In this document: one piece after another, positions 17,973-27,014 of the stretch
Layout of the letters: each line of letters opens with the position of its first letter
Numbering within the stretch: the first letter of the stretch is position 1
NCBI RefSeq assembly: GCF_010548305.1
Contig: NZ_JAAGLV010000012.1
Location: 124,001-188,000, forward strand
Direction: 5' to 3'
From: Streptomyces sp. SID13031
Lineage (GTDB): Bacteria > Actinomycetota > Actinomycetes > Propionibacteriales > Kribbellaceae
DNA: 64,000 nucleotides
The notes under the pieces: model-generated
The model's input: only the letters and a program-made list of their open reading frames with translations
The model's database searches: none
What the model was told of the DNA's origin: nothing
Position numbers and translations under genes: made by a program

Positions 17973-19460
17973 ATGGAAGATCCAAGGGCCAATTCACCCG
18001 CCGGTGCAGACCTGCACCTGGATCTCGGCGGCACCCGAGGCCGCAGCGACCTCGTCCACGCACTCCACGAGTCGATCCGCACCGGCCGCCTCCCAGCCGG
18101 CACCCGCCTCCCCTCATCCCGCTCCCTGGCCAAGGACCTAGGCATCGCCCGCAACACCGTCGCCGACGCCTACGGCCAACTAGTAGCCGAAGGCTGGCTA
18201 ACGGCCCGCCAGGGCTCCGGCACCGTCGTCGCCGACCGAATCCTCCCCGTCCACCGCCCCACCACCCCCATCCCCGGAGCCCCGCACTCCGCCAACCCCG
18301 CCGCCCGCGCCGGAGCTCCTCACCCCACCGACCCCACCGCCCGCGCCTTCGCCTCTTCGTCCGGAATTTCCTTGCTGGAGGCAAGGAAATTCCGGTACGA
18401 CCTGACCCCGGGGTCACCGGATGTCTCGACTTTCCCGCGGAGCGAGTGGTTGGCGGCTGCCAGGAAAGCCTTGCCCGCGGCACCCAACGACGCCTTCGGA
18501 TACGGCGATCCGCGGCGCCGGATCGAGTTGCGGGAGAATCTGGCCGACTACCTCGCGCGGGCGCGCGGCGTCTGGGCCGACCCTGACCGCATCCTCATCT
18601 GCTCCGGCTACGTCCAGGCCCTCAACCTCCTGACCGACGTACTCCGCCTGCAAGGCGCGCAGACCATGTCCGTCGAGGAGTTCGGCTACAACCTCCACTG
18701 GGACGTGATCCGCTCCCGCGGCCTCCAGCCAACCCCAGTACCGGTAGACGAGCACGGCGTCCGCTCCGACCTCCTCGAAGGCCAGGCGGCCCTCCTGACC
18801 CCCGCACACCAGATGCCGTTGGGAGTACCGCTCGCGCCAGACCGGCGTACCAAAGCAGTCGAGTGGGCGCGCGAATCGGGTGCGATCCTCATCGAGGACG
18901 ACTACGACGGCGAGTTCCGCTACGACCGCCAGCCCGTGGGCGCCCTCCAAGCCCTCGACCCGGACCGGGTCGTCTACACCGGTACTGCGAGCAAAAGCCT
19001 CGCGCCCGGCCTGCGACTCGCCTGGATGGTGTTGCCGGAGCACCTGATGGAGCCGGTCCTCGAGGTCAAACGCACCACCGACCTACTGACCGCGACCCTC
19101 GACCAGCTGATCCTCGCGGAGTTCATCGCCTCCGGACACTACGACCGCCACGTACGCCGTACTCGCCAGCACTACCGTCGTCGCCGCGACCACCTGGTGG
19201 AGTTGCTGGCCGTCCGAGCCCCAGGCGTCACCGTGGCCGGCATCTCGGCCGGCCTCCACGTGCTCGTCGATGTACCAGGCGACGCCGCCGAGCTGGTCGC
19301 CCGGGCCAAGCGCCAGGGGCTGCTCATCGCGTCCCTCGACAGGTACGCCTTCACTCCCGACCCAGCCGCTCGCCAAGCCCTGATCGTCGGCTACGGCACC
19401 CCGCCCGACCACTCCTACAACGGCGCCCTCGACCTGCTCTGCCAGATCCTCGCCGTCTAG
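17973..19460 (+). CDS. MocR/PdxR-type GntR-family regulator with aminotransferase domain
   Basis: The 495-aa protein has an N-terminal GntR winged helix (residues about 20-90: LVHALHESIRTGRLPAGTRL, LAKDLGIARNTVADAYGQL). A Pro/Ala-rich linker (about 90-140) leads to a fold-type I aminotransferase domain with the PLP lysine in TASKSLAPGLRLAW. MocR proteins sense PLP or amino-compound ligands and usually control a neighbouring gene. The 47-bp gap to the divergent AhpD-like gene makes that operon the probable target. A perfect 15-bp inverted repeat lies in the linker at 18361-18395. Confidence 0.93.
   Translation: MEDPRANSPAGADLHLDLGGTRGRSDLVHALHESIRTGRLPAGTRLPSSRSLAKDLGIARNTVADAYGQLVAEGWLTARQGSGTVVADRILPVHRPTTPIPGAPHSANPAARAGAPHPTDPTARAFASSSGISLLEARKFRYDLTPGSPDVSTFPRSEWLAAARKALPAAPNDAFGYGDPRRRIELRENLADYLARARGVWADPDRILICSGYVQALNLLTDVLRLQGAQTMSVEEFGYNLHWDVIRSRGLQPTPVPVDEHGVRSDLLEGQAALLTPAHQMPLGVPLAPDRRTKAVEWARESGAILIEDDYDGEFRYDRQPVGALQALDPDRVVYTGTASKSLAPGLRLAWMVLPEHLMEPVLEVKRTTDLLTATLDQLILAEFIASGHYDRHVRRTRQHYRRRRDHLVELLAVRAPGVTVAGISAGLHVLVDVPGDAAELVARAKRQGLLIASLDRYAFTPDPAARQALIVGYGTPPDHSYNGALDLLCQILAV
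18361..18395. repeat. Perfect 15-bp inverted repeat inside the mocR linker
   Basis: CCGGAATTTCCTTGC (18361-18375) and its exact reverse complement (18381-18395) flank a 5-nt loop. The hairpin is AT-richer than the surrounding gene and falls in the interdomain linker, in frame. Confidence 0.8.
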
Positions 19461-19467
19461 GCATGTC

Positions 19468-19884
19468 TCAGCGGCGGAGCTTGCGAAGGATGCCGGCCAG
19501 CTCGGCCCGCTCCGCTTCGCTGAGGATGCTGAAGTAGGCCTCGGCCTCGGCGTCGCGGGAGGCGCGGATCGCCTCGCCGACCCGGGTCCCTTCGCCGGTC
19601 GGCGCTACCAGCGTCGCCCGCCGGTCCTGAGGGTCGGGACGCCGTTCGACCAGCCCGCGATCCTGCAGGGCGTCGACCACTTCGGTGGTCGAGCGCGCCG
19701 CGATGCGCAGGTGCTCGGAGAGCTCGTTGAGCCGTAGCGGGCCCTGGCGCGTGAGGACACCGAGGGCGCGCGCGTGGGACGGCGCGATATCCCACGGGGC
19801 CAGGGTCTCCTTCCGCAGGTGCCGCAGCTGATGAGCGACTCCCCAGAACGTCTCGGGGAGGGTCTCCTCTTCGTCATCGGCCAT
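19468..19884 (-). CDS. MarR family transcriptional regulator
   Basis: This 138-aa winged-helix protein has the MarR pattern SHARALGVLTRQGPLRLNEL followed by recognition helix AARSTTEVVDALQDRGLV and the wing RRPDPQDRRATLVAPT. It is divergent from an ABC exporter. The repeat-rich 19912-19936 intergenic site suggests it represses both itself and the exporter until a drug-like ligand binds. Confidence 0.92.
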   Translation of the reverse strand: MADDEEETLPETFWGVAHQLRHLRKETLAPWDIAPSHARALGVLTRQGPLRLNELSEHLRIAARSTTEVVDALQDRGLVERRPDPQDRRATLVAPTGEGTRVGEAIRASRDAEAEAYFSILSEAERAELAGILRKLRR

Positions 19885-19911
19885 GGGAATAGCGTACCAA
19901 CCAATCGTGTT

Positions 19912-19936
19912 GTAACCTCATTATGAGGTAACCTCA
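19912..19936. promoter_or_regulatory. Probable MarR operator in the marR/ABC exporter intergenic region
   Basis: GTAACCTCA occurs twice in direct orientation (19912-19920 and 19928-19936). Between them TGAGGTA gives an inverted partner, so that GAGGTAACCTC at 19925-19935 is itself palindromic. The site lies 24 bp before the exporter start and 27 bp before the marR start, the usual place for a divergent MarR operator. Confidence 0.6.
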
Positions 19937-19959
19937 GTATATTCGTCCCCGACAGAACG

Positions 19960-21768
19960 GTGTTTGCCTTGGAACACGAAAATCTGGAGCGAGGTCGCCG
20001 AGGCGGCCCGAAGTCAGCCACAGCCGCCGAGAAGGCGCAGGCCCGCGAGGTATCGCTGGCCCGCATCGGACGGCTCTTCACCCCCCACAAACTCTCCCTC
20101 GCCGTCGTCACGGCGATCATCGTCGCATCATCCGTGGTGGCCATGGCGTCACCCTTCCTGCTGCGCGCCGTCATCGACACGGCGCTGCCACGCCAGGACC
20201 TCAAGCTCCTCATCTGGCTGGTGATCGGCATGGTCGCCGTCGCCGCCATCACCTCAGCCCTGGGCGTCGTCCAGACCTGGATCAGTACCACGGTCGGCCA
20301 GCAGATCATGCACCGGCTGCGGACCGACGTCTTCGCCCACCTGCAGCGCCAGTCGATCGCCTTCTTCACCCGGACCCGCACCGGCGAGGTGCAGTCGCGG
20401 ATCACCAACGACATCGGCGGCATGGAGCCCGTCGTCACGTCGACGGCCACGTCGATCGCCTCCAACCTCACCACGGCGATCGCCACCATCGTGGCCATGC
20501 TCGCGTTGTCGTGGCAGCTCTCGCTCATCTCGCTGGTGGTGATGCCGCCGTCCATCTACCTGACCCGCAAGGTCGCCCGGATGCGCCGGGCCATCACCGC
20601 GCAACGACAGCGCGAACTGGCCGATCTCAACGTCACGGTCGAGGAAGGCCTGTCGATCAGCGGTATCCAGCTCAGCAAGACCATGGGCACCGCCGCGACC
20701 CTGATCGAGCGCTTCACCGCATCGTCGGCCCGGTTGATCGATCTGGAGCTCCGCTCGGAGCTGGCCGGCCGGTGGCGGATGGCCTCGATGAGCGTCATCT
20801 TCGCGGCCATCCCGGCGATCATCTACCTGAGCGCCGGTCTGCCGATCACTGCCGGAACCCTGTCCATCGGCACCCTGATCGCCTTCACCACCCTGCAGGC
20901 CGGGCTGTTCCGGCCGCTGATGGGGCTGCTCAACGTCGGCGTCGCACTGACCAGCTCGCTGGCCCTGTTCGCGCGGATCTTCGAGTACCTCGACCTGCCG
21001 ATCGACGTGAACGACCCGGCCGACCCGGTCGAGATCGACCCGTCCCGGATCGAGGGCCACGTGCGCTTCGAGGACGTCACCTTCGTCTACCCGGGTAGCG
21101 AGACGGCCGCGGTGGCCGGCGTCAGCCTGGACGTGCCGGCCGGTACGACGCTGGCGCTGGTCGGTGAGACCGGCTCGGGTAAGAGCACCCTCGCCTCGTT
21201 GGTCGCGCGGCTCTACGACCCGACCAGCGGACGCGTCACCATCGACGGCATCGACCTGCGCGACCTGCGGCTGGCCGATCTTGCCGGCGTGGTCGGCGTC
21301 GTCAGCCAGGAGACCTATCTGCTGCACACCACGGTGCGCGAGAACCTCCGCTACGCCAAGCCCGACGCCACCGACGCGGAGATCGAGGACGCAGCCCGGG
21401 CCGCCCAGGTGCATGAGTTGATCGCCGGGCTCCCGGACGGCTACGACACCATGGTCGGGTCTCGGGGGCACCGCTTCTCCGGAGGGGAGAAGCAGCGGAT
21501 CGCGATCGCCCGGACGCTCCTGCGCAACCCTCGTGTCCTGGTACTGGACGAGGCCACCAGTGCGCTGGACACCGAGACCGAGCGGGCGGTCCAGCAGGCG
21601 TTCGACCGGCTCGCCGAAGGCCGTACCACCATCACCATCGCCCACCGGCTGTCGACGGTGCGCGACGCCGACCAGCTCGTCGTGGTCGACCACGGACGGG
21701 TGATCGAGTCAGGAACCCACACCAGCCTGGTCGAGAGCAACGGCCGCTACGCCCGCCTGGCCACCTGA
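19960..21768 (+). CDS. ABC transporter, fused permease-ATPase (exporter type)
   Basis: The 602-aa half-transporter has six predicted transmembrane helices (residues about 45-330), then a nucleotide-binding domain. That domain has Walker A GETGSGKST, Q-loop VVSQETYLLHTTV, signature FSGGEKQR, Walker B VLVLDEATSALD and H-loop IAHRLST. It should dimerise in the membrane and export a hydrophobic compound or drug. Start GTG 19960. The adjacent divergent MarR gene suggests inducible resistance. Confidence 0.93.
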   Translation: MFALEHENLERGRRGGPKSATAAEKAQAREVSLARIGRLFTPHKLSLAVVTAIIVASSVVAMASPFLLRAVIDTALPRQDLKLLIWLVIGMVAVAAITSALGVVQTWISTTVGQQIMHRLRTDVFAHLQRQSIAFFTRTRTGEVQSRITNDIGGMEPVVTSTATSIASNLTTAIATIVAMLALSWQLSLISLVVMPPSIYLTRKVARMRRAITAQRQRELADLNVTVEEGLSISGIQLSKTMGTAATLIERFTASSARLIDLELRSELAGRWRMASMSVIFAAIPAIIYLSAGLPITAGTLSIGTLIAFTTLQAGLFRPLMGLLNVGVALTSSLALFARIFEYLDLPIDVNDPADPVEIDPSRIEGHVRFEDVTFVYPGSETAAVAGVSLDVPAGTTLALVGETGSGKSTLASLVARLYDPTSGRVTIDGIDLRDLRLADLAGVVGVVSQETYLLHTTVRENLRYAKPDATDAEIEDAARAAQVHELIAGLPDGYDTMVGSRGHRFSGGEKQRIAIARTLLRNPRVLVLDEATSALDTETERAVQQAFDRLAEGRTTITIAHRLSTVRDADQLVVVDHGRVIESGTHTSLVESNGRYARLAT

Positions 21769-21828
21769 GGCCGCCGTCCGATAGCAGTACGACGTACGCA
21801 AGGCCTGCTCATCGCGGTCCGAACCGTG

Positions 21829-22731
21829 CTAGACGGTCGTGATCGTGAGCACAGCAGTGGTGTGAGCCAGTGCGGCGACCTTGATCGTCGTCACCGCCCC
21901 GAACTTACGATCGCCGAGCCGCGCCGAACTCCCCACCGACCGCAGCAGATTGATCCCGCTGCCGTTGCCGCCAAAGCGATCCCGGATCGCCACCGATCCC
22001 GCCACCACCGTGATGGACAGGGTGTGAGTCCCGGCCATGAACAGCTCCGTCTTACCGACGAGGACCTGACAGGTACCGTCCTGACAGGCGGCGAAATTGC
22101 TCTTGTCCTTCGCGGGCGGCAGCGTCGCACCCGGCGTCGGCTTGGCCACGGCCGGATCGCACTGCGGCGCCAGCTGATAGGCAGTCGTCAGCCGTGGATC
22201 GGTCTTCGCCGCGTCGGCCAGCGCGGACGCCGGTGGCTCGACGGTCTTCATCAGCGCCAGCACCTGCTTCATCCGCTGCACGTCCGCCGGCGACGGCTCG
22301 GTCATGTTCGCGCTGGGGTTGCTCAGTGTCGACACCTCCGGGCGGACCTTGTGCAGCCGCTCGACGATGCCAGTCACCACTTTGTCGCCGGCCGCCACCC
22401 CCGACGGCTCCAGCTGGCCGAAGACCTCCGAGTAGCGCTCCACCATGTCCGCGGCACCCTGCAGATAGGTGCTGATCGCGATGCCCGTGTACGGCGAGAC
22501 GGCTGCCGCCTGGAGAGCGTCCGTCGGCAGGTCGTGGTCGCGCTGGAGCGCCTTGATCGCTCCGCAGACGGTGTCGGCCCAGACGACCAGCTCGCGCGTC
22601 GTGTCCTTGACCTCCACGGCCTTCCCATCTGGCCCAGCCAGAGGCGTCGTCTCGGCCTGTGGCTCCGGATCCGAAGTACAAGCCGTCAGGAGGACTGCCA
22701 GTACTGCCGTCAGCGCGGCCAGTCGCTTCAT
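21829..22731 (-). CDS. Uncharacterised lipoprotein, 300 aa
   Basis: MKRLAALTAVLAVLLTACTSD is a lipoprotein signal with lipobox L-T-A-C18. The mature part is mostly helical to about residue 180 (VWADTVCGAIKALQRDH, YLQGAADMVERYSEV). A beta-rich C-terminal domain follows (AACQDGTCQVLVGKTELFMA, HTLSITVV). Function unknown. Its ATG follows the D-amino-acid oxidase stop by one base (TGA-G-ATG), so the two are probably translated together. Confidence 0.85.
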   Translation of the reverse strand: MKRLAALTAVLAVLLTACTSDPEPQAETTPLAGPDGKAVEVKDTTRELVVWADTVCGAIKALQRDHDLPTDALQAAAVSPYTGIAISTYLQGAADMVERYSEVFGQLEPSGVAAGDKVVTGIVERLHKVRPEVSTLSNPSANMTEPSPADVQRMKQVLALMKTVEPPASALADAAKTDPRLTTAYQLAPQCDPAVAKPTPGATLPPAKDKSNFAACQDGTCQVLVGKTELFMAGTHTLSITVVAGSVAIRDRFGGNGSGINLLRSVGSSARLGDRKFGAVTTIKVAALAHTTAVLTITTV

Positions 22732-22732
22732 C

Positions 22733-23656
22733 TCAGATCGCCTGGTTGACCATGCTGAGGACCTCGTCGGCGCAACCCCAGGACAGGGTGATGCCGGAGC
22801 CGCCGTGGCCGTAGCAGTGGATGACGTGGCGGTCGCCGGTGCGGACGCTCTCGCAACGGACGGAAGGGCGGGCCGGTCGCAGCCCGACGCGATGCTTGAT
22901 GACTTTCGCCTTGCGCAGTTGGGGAATCAGCGCGGCGCAGCGGTCGAGGATGTTCCCAGCGGTCTTGTCGTCGACCGTGAGATCCCAGTTGCCCGGCTGG
23001 CCGGTGCCGCCGACCACGATGTCGTTCGACCGCGGTACGACGTACGCGAGATCTTCCGGGCCGTTGTCGGCCAGCAGCCACTCGGTCAGGCCGAATTGCT
23101 CGACGGTGAAGACCTGCCCGCGAATCGGCGTGACAGTCGGGTCCTGAGCGGTCAGCCGGGCGCCGAGGCCGGTGCAGTTCACCACGATCCCGGCGGTGTT
23201 CGGCAAGGCCGACAGCGCGGCCCGGTTGAGCGTGCCGCCGGCCGCTTCGAGCCGTTTCACCAAGTACTGCAGGTACATCGGCATCTCCACGATCGGTGTC
23301 GTGAACGACCAGCCGTCGCGGAATCCCGGCGGCGGTGACCCGACGCGCTGCAGGTCGGGGAGTACGTCGGCCCAGACCGGATCCGGTGTCGGCTCGAGCA
23401 GATACTCCTTGCCGTGCCGCAGCCGCACCGACGGCTCGCTCTCGGCCAGCTTGACGAACTCGTGGTACGACGAACGCGCCCAGCCGGTGACCCGATCACC
23501 CGCCGACAGGAACGGGTACCAGATCGCCGCGGCGACCGCGGAGGTCGTCTCCAACGGCAGATCCCTGGCGAACACCGCCACGTCGTACCCGGACTCAGCC
23601 AGCCGAACAGCACAACTGAGCCCGATCACACCGGCTCCCACCACAATGACGCGCAT
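22733..23656 (-). CDS. FAD-dependent D-amino-acid oxidase family protein
   Basis: The 307-aa protein begins with a dinucleotide fold MRVIVVGAGVIGLSCAVRLA. It shows DAAO hallmarks: AAIWYPF, GIVVNCTGLGAR, HRVGLRPARP with the carboxylate-binding Arg, and YGHGGSGITLSWG near the C-terminus. It should oxidise a neutral D-amino acid to the oxo acid, ammonia and hydrogen peroxide. It is followed by a lipoprotein gene in a one-base-spaced pair. Confidence 0.92.
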   Translation of the reverse strand: MRVIVVGAGVIGLSCAVRLAESGYDVAVFARDLPLETTSAVAAAIWYPFLSAGDRVTGWARSSYHEFVKLAESEPSVRLRHGKEYLLEPTPDPVWADVLPDLQRVGSPPPGFRDGWSFTTPIVEMPMYLQYLVKRLEAAGGTLNRAALSALPNTAGIVVNCTGLGARLTAQDPTVTPIRGQVFTVEQFGLTEWLLADNGPEDLAYVVPRSNDIVVGGTGQPGNWDLTVDDKTAGNILDRCAALIPQLRKAKVIKHRVGLRPARPSVRCESVRTGDRHVIHCYGHGGSGITLSWGCADEVLSMVNQAI

Positions 23657-23768
23657 TCACGCATTGTGTCTGCCTTCAGCCACCCCCGCTACCCGTGCTG
23701 TGGTTTGCGGGGTACTGCGGTGAGGACGACGGTAGAGCCCCGTTGCGGAATGGGACAGTGTGCATAAC

Positions 23769-23850
23769 GGCAGGAAGTAGTGCCCGTACTGCGGCCGGGC
23801 GCCGCCTCCGTGAGCGTGGCGCCCGGCCGAACGCCCGACTACTTCCTGCC
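23769..23850. repeat. 82-bp nested inverted repeat (terminator-like)
   Basis: Outer arms of 13 bp (23769-23781 and 23838-23850) and inner arms of 12 bp (23792-23803 and 23818-23829) are both perfect inverted repeats around a 14-nt loop. The 282-bp gap that holds it contains no convincing gene. It lies downstream of the phytase-like esterase and upstream of the oxidase, both leftward, so it could end the first transcript. There is no T-run. Confidence 0.7.
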
Positions 23851-23938
23851 CTTGTGTACAGCCACCCCGGATCCCGGGCCTTTCCGCAGCCCCCGCCACC
23901 TGAACGAGAGTGGCTAGAGGCAACGACCAGTGCAGGTA

Positions 23939-25060
23939 TCAGTGCAGGTTGACGGCGAGCGAGTAGAGCCGGGTGATCTGGGTGGCGCCGTTGTTGTCGT
24001 CTGACAGCAGGTAGAGCTGCCGGCGGCCGTCTGCGAGGAAACCGCCGAGGGCGAGGCCTTCGACGTTGTCCAGCAGCGGGTTCGGCTGCGGCTGCTTGGC
24101 GACCGCGCCCGACGGCGGGCAGTTCACCAGGTCGAAGAGCAGCTTCTTCTTGAGGAACACCGTGTCCGGAGCGTCCGCGAGCGAGGCCTGCGTGCTCACG
24201 TCCTTCGCCCCGCTCAGCGAGACGCTGAAGACCCGGATCGTGTTGCCGACGCCTGGTGTGAAGGTGCGCTCCATCGAGACGAGTTGGTCGCGGTGGACGT
24301 AGGCGAGCTCGACCAGCGCGAGCCCCGGGTCGGGCTTGTAGGCCAACTGCCTCGCGACGGCGTACGCGCCGCCGGGGCGACCGGCGTACTGGAGGATGCG
24401 GTTGCGGGTGCGGCCCTGCGCATCGGTGCCGTCCGAGGCGAGCGGGCCTTCCATTCCGGCGTACAGGGTGTTGCCGTTGGTGCTGATCGCGAGCGACTCG
24501 AAGGTCGCATTGGTGCTCGCCTCGCCGGCAGGCGCGACCTGGAACCGCGACGGCACCGGCAGCGACGCGAGCTGCTTGCCGTCGGCGAGGCTGAAGCGCC
24601 GGATCGACGGCTCGCGCTCGGAGGTGGCGAGAACGGTTGTGCCGCCGAGCTCCGTGACGAGACCTTCGCCGTCGAAGTCCTGCCCGGTGTACGGCGTGCC
24701 GTCCGGCCGGCGCAGGATCGTCACGCTGTCCACGGCCACCTCGGGCTTGCCGTGATCGTCGCCCAGCTGCAGCCCGAAGACCCGGGCCGGCGTCGTACCG
24801 ACGTTGTCGACCAACGCGAGCGCGTGCTTCGGTCCGTTGAGGCTGATGGCCGACAATCCGCCGACCGACAACCCGTCGTACGTCGTCTTGTCCAGGCTGT
24901 CGCTGAAGCCGAGGAACCGCGCGTCCGGCGAGCACTTGCCCGCAGAATCGCCAGAGCCGCCGTCCGCACCGGTGGGGACCGGCGCAGCGGCGGCTGCGGA
25001 GAGCGAAGTGGTCAACGCGGCCAGTACGGCGGCCGCGGCGAGAGGTGTCTGCCAGCGCAT
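23939..25060 (-). CDS. Secreted esterase-like activity of phytase family protein
   Basis: The 373-aa protein has a Sec signal (MRWQTPLAAAAVLAALTTSL). A six-bladed-propeller-like domain of the esterase-like phytase family follows, with LGFSDSLDKTTYDGLSVGGL, FESLAISTNGNTLYAGMEG, MERTFTPG and VEGLALGGFLADGRRQLYLL. It is probably exported and may hydrolyse phosphoesters; substrate unproven. ATG 25060 follows a GGAGGATC ribosome binding site, which rules against the longer frame from 25105. Confidence 0.9.
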   Translation of the reverse strand: MRWQTPLAAAAVLAALTTSLSAAAAAPVPTGADGGSGDSAGKCSPDARFLGFSDSLDKTTYDGLSVGGLSAISLNGPKHALALVDNVGTTPARVFGLQLGDDHGKPEVAVDSVTILRRPDGTPYTGQDFDGEGLVTELGGTTVLATSEREPSIRRFSLADGKQLASLPVPSRFQVAPAGEASTNATFESLAISTNGNTLYAGMEGPLASDGTDAQGRTRNRILQYAGRPGGAYAVARQLAYKPDPGLALVELAYVHRDQLVSMERTFTPGVGNTIRVFSVSLSGAKDVSTQASLADAPDTVFLKKKLLFDLVNCPPSGAVAKQPQPNPLLDNVEGLALGGFLADGRRQLYLLSDDNNGATQITRLYSLAVNLH

Positions 25061-25130
25061 CAGGGATCCTCCGGGTTTCGATGTCTGTCGCCCATCGAAA
25101 CCCATCCCACGAAACGCCAGGTGAACGGGT

Positions 25131-26951
25131 CTACTCGACGGTGACCGACTTGGCCAGGTTGCGGGGCTTGTCGACGTCGTGGCCGAGGGCGACCGCGGCG
25201 TAGTACGCGATGATCTGCAGCGGGATGGTGAGCAGGATCGGGTCGAGCTCCGGCTCGTTCTTCGGCACCTCGATCACCGCGGCGGCGCCGGCCGGGACGT
25301 CGACGCCCGGGTGGGTGACGACGTACAGCGGGCCGGAGCGGGCGGCGATCTCGTGCAGGGCGCCGATGTTGCGGTCGAGCAGCTCGTCCCTCGGGACGAT
25401 CGCGACGCTCGGCACGTCCGGCGAGATGAGCGCCAGCGGGCCGTGCTTCAGCTCGGAGGTCTGGTACGCCTCGGCGTGCCGGTAGGAGATCTCCTTGAGC
25501 TTCTGCGCGCCTTCGCGGGCGACCGGGTAGCCGCGGGTGCGGCCGACGAAGAAGATGCTCTCGTGCTGGGACAGCCGGCCGGCGATCTTGGCCAGCTCCT
25601 CCTCCTGCTCCACGATCGACTGGATCTGGTCGGGGATCTTCTTCAGGCCCTCGATCAGCCGCCGGCCGTCGGCCGGCGAGACGTCGCGGATCCGGCCGAG
25701 GTGGATCCCGAGCATCGCGAACGCGACGGCCATGTTGGTGAGCGCCTTGGTGGACGCGACCGAGACCTCCGGGCCGGCGTGCAGGTAGACGCCGCCGTCG
25801 ACCTCACGGGCGATGCTGGAGCCGACCGCGTTGACCAGGCCGATCACCCGGCCGCCCTTGCGCTTCAGCTCCTGTACTGCGACCAGGGTGTCCAGCGTCT
25901 CGCCGGACTGGCTCACCGCGATGTACAGCGTGTCGCGCTCGACCACCGGGTTGCGGTAGCGGAACTCGGACGCGGGCTCGGCGTCGGCGGGGATCCGGGC
26001 GACCTCCTCGATGAACTGGGCGCCCATCTGGCCGGCGTAGTACGCGGAACCACAACCGAGGATCTTGACCCGCTTGATCTCGCGGGCCTCGCGGGCATCC
26101 ATGTTGAGACCGCCCAGGTGGACGGTGTGGAAGCGCTCGTCCAGGCGGCCGCGCAGGGCCCGCTGGACGGCCTCCGGCTGCTCGTGGATCTCCTTCATCA
26201 TGAAGTGCTCGTGCAGGCCGCGCTCGTACTCGTCGGCGCTCCACTCGACCGTCGTGGGGGTGTTCGTGGTGGCCCGGGCGTCCTGGGTGAAGGTGCGGTA
26301 GCCGTCGGCGCGGACGGTGGCCAGCTCGCCGTCGTCCAGGTAGACGACCTGGCGGGTGTAGCGGATCAGCGCGGCCGCGTCGGAGGCGACGTGCATCTCG
26401 CCGTCGCCGACGCCGAGGATCAGCGGGCTGCCGTTGCGGGCGACGACGATCCGGTCGGGGAAGTCCAGGTCGACCACGGCGATGCCGTAGGTGCCCTCGA
26501 TCCGGCGCAGGGCGGCCATCACCTTCTCCTCGAGGGTGTCGCCGTCGGCCTGCTCGATCAGGTGCGCGAGAACCTCGGTGTCGGTCTCGGAGCGCAGCTT
26601 GACGCCGGCGTCTTCCAGCTGGGAGCGCAGCGCGCCGGCGTTGTCGAAGATGCCGTTGTGGACGACGGCGATCCGCTCGCTGCCGCTGGCGTGCGGGTGC
26701 GCGTTGTCCTTGCTCGGGCCGCCATGGGTGGCCCAGCGGGTGTGGCCGATGCCGACCTTGCCGCCGAAGCGCTTCGGCAGCGAGGCCTCCAGCTCACGAA
26801 CCCGGCCGGCGTCCTTGTGCACCTTCAGCTCGCTGGATCCGATCACGGCGACTCCGGCCGAGTCGTAGCCGCGGTACTCCAGCCTGGCCAGGCCGTCCAC
26901 CAGGATCGGCGCGGCCGGCTTGGTGCCGACATATCCGACGATTCCGCACAT
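25131..26951 (-). CDS. glmS: Glutamine--fructose-6-phosphate aminotransferase (isomerising)
   Basis: The 606-aa length is standard for GlmS. The N-terminal glutaminase domain starts with catalytic Cys2 (MCGIVGYVG) and has the loops YRGYDSAGVAV and GHTRWATHGGPS. Two SIS domains follow (GCGSAYYAGQMGAQF, SQSGETLDT, GRTRGYPVAREGAQKLKEIS), and the C-terminus ends KPRNLAKSVTVE. It makes glucosamine-6-phosphate for peptidoglycan and mycothiol. An AAGGA ribosome binding site lies about 10 nt upstream. I see no glmS ribozyme in the leader. Confidence 0.97.
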   Translation of the reverse strand: MCGIVGYVGTKPAAPILVDGLARLEYRGYDSAGVAVIGSSELKVHKDAGRVRELEASLPKRFGGKVGIGHTRWATHGGPSKDNAHPHASGSERIAVVHNGIFDNAGALRSQLEDAGVKLRSETDTEVLAHLIEQADGDTLEEKVMAALRRIEGTYGIAVVDLDFPDRIVVARNGSPLILGVGDGEMHVASDAAALIRYTRQVVYLDDGELATVRADGYRTFTQDARATTNTPTTVEWSADEYERGLHEHFMMKEIHEQPEAVQRALRGRLDERFHTVHLGGLNMDAREAREIKRVKILGCGSAYYAGQMGAQFIEEVARIPADAEPASEFRYRNPVVERDTLYIAVSQSGETLDTLVAVQELKRKGGRVIGLVNAVGSSIAREVDGGVYLHAGPEVSVASTKALTNMAVAFAMLGIHLGRIRDVSPADGRRLIEGLKKIPDQIQSIVEQEEELAKIAGRLSQHESIFFVGRTRGYPVAREGAQKLKEISYRHAEAYQTSELKHGPLALISPDVPSVAIVPRDELLDRNIGALHEIAARSGPLYVVTHPGVDVPAGAAAVIEVPKNEPELDPILLTIPLQIIAYYAAVALGHDVDKPRNLAKSVTVE

Positions 26952-27014
26952 GGGGAGGGTGTTCCTTTCGCGTGGTTTCTTTGATCGGGGTGGTGGGGTG
27001 GGGAAGGTATCGAG

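Noticed and set aside
20254-21693. 479-codon leftward open frame
   Set aside because: Antisense to the ABC exporter, no family features.
23676-24935. 419-codon leftward open frame across the 23.8-kb hairpin
   Set aside because: It is the shifted frame of the phytase-like esterase gene; composition is Arg/Pro-rich and not protein-like.
26952-27014. glmS ribozyme or riboswitch upstream of glmS
   Set aside because: The leader is only 63 bp and shows no glmS ribozyme core; only a ribosome binding site is visible.
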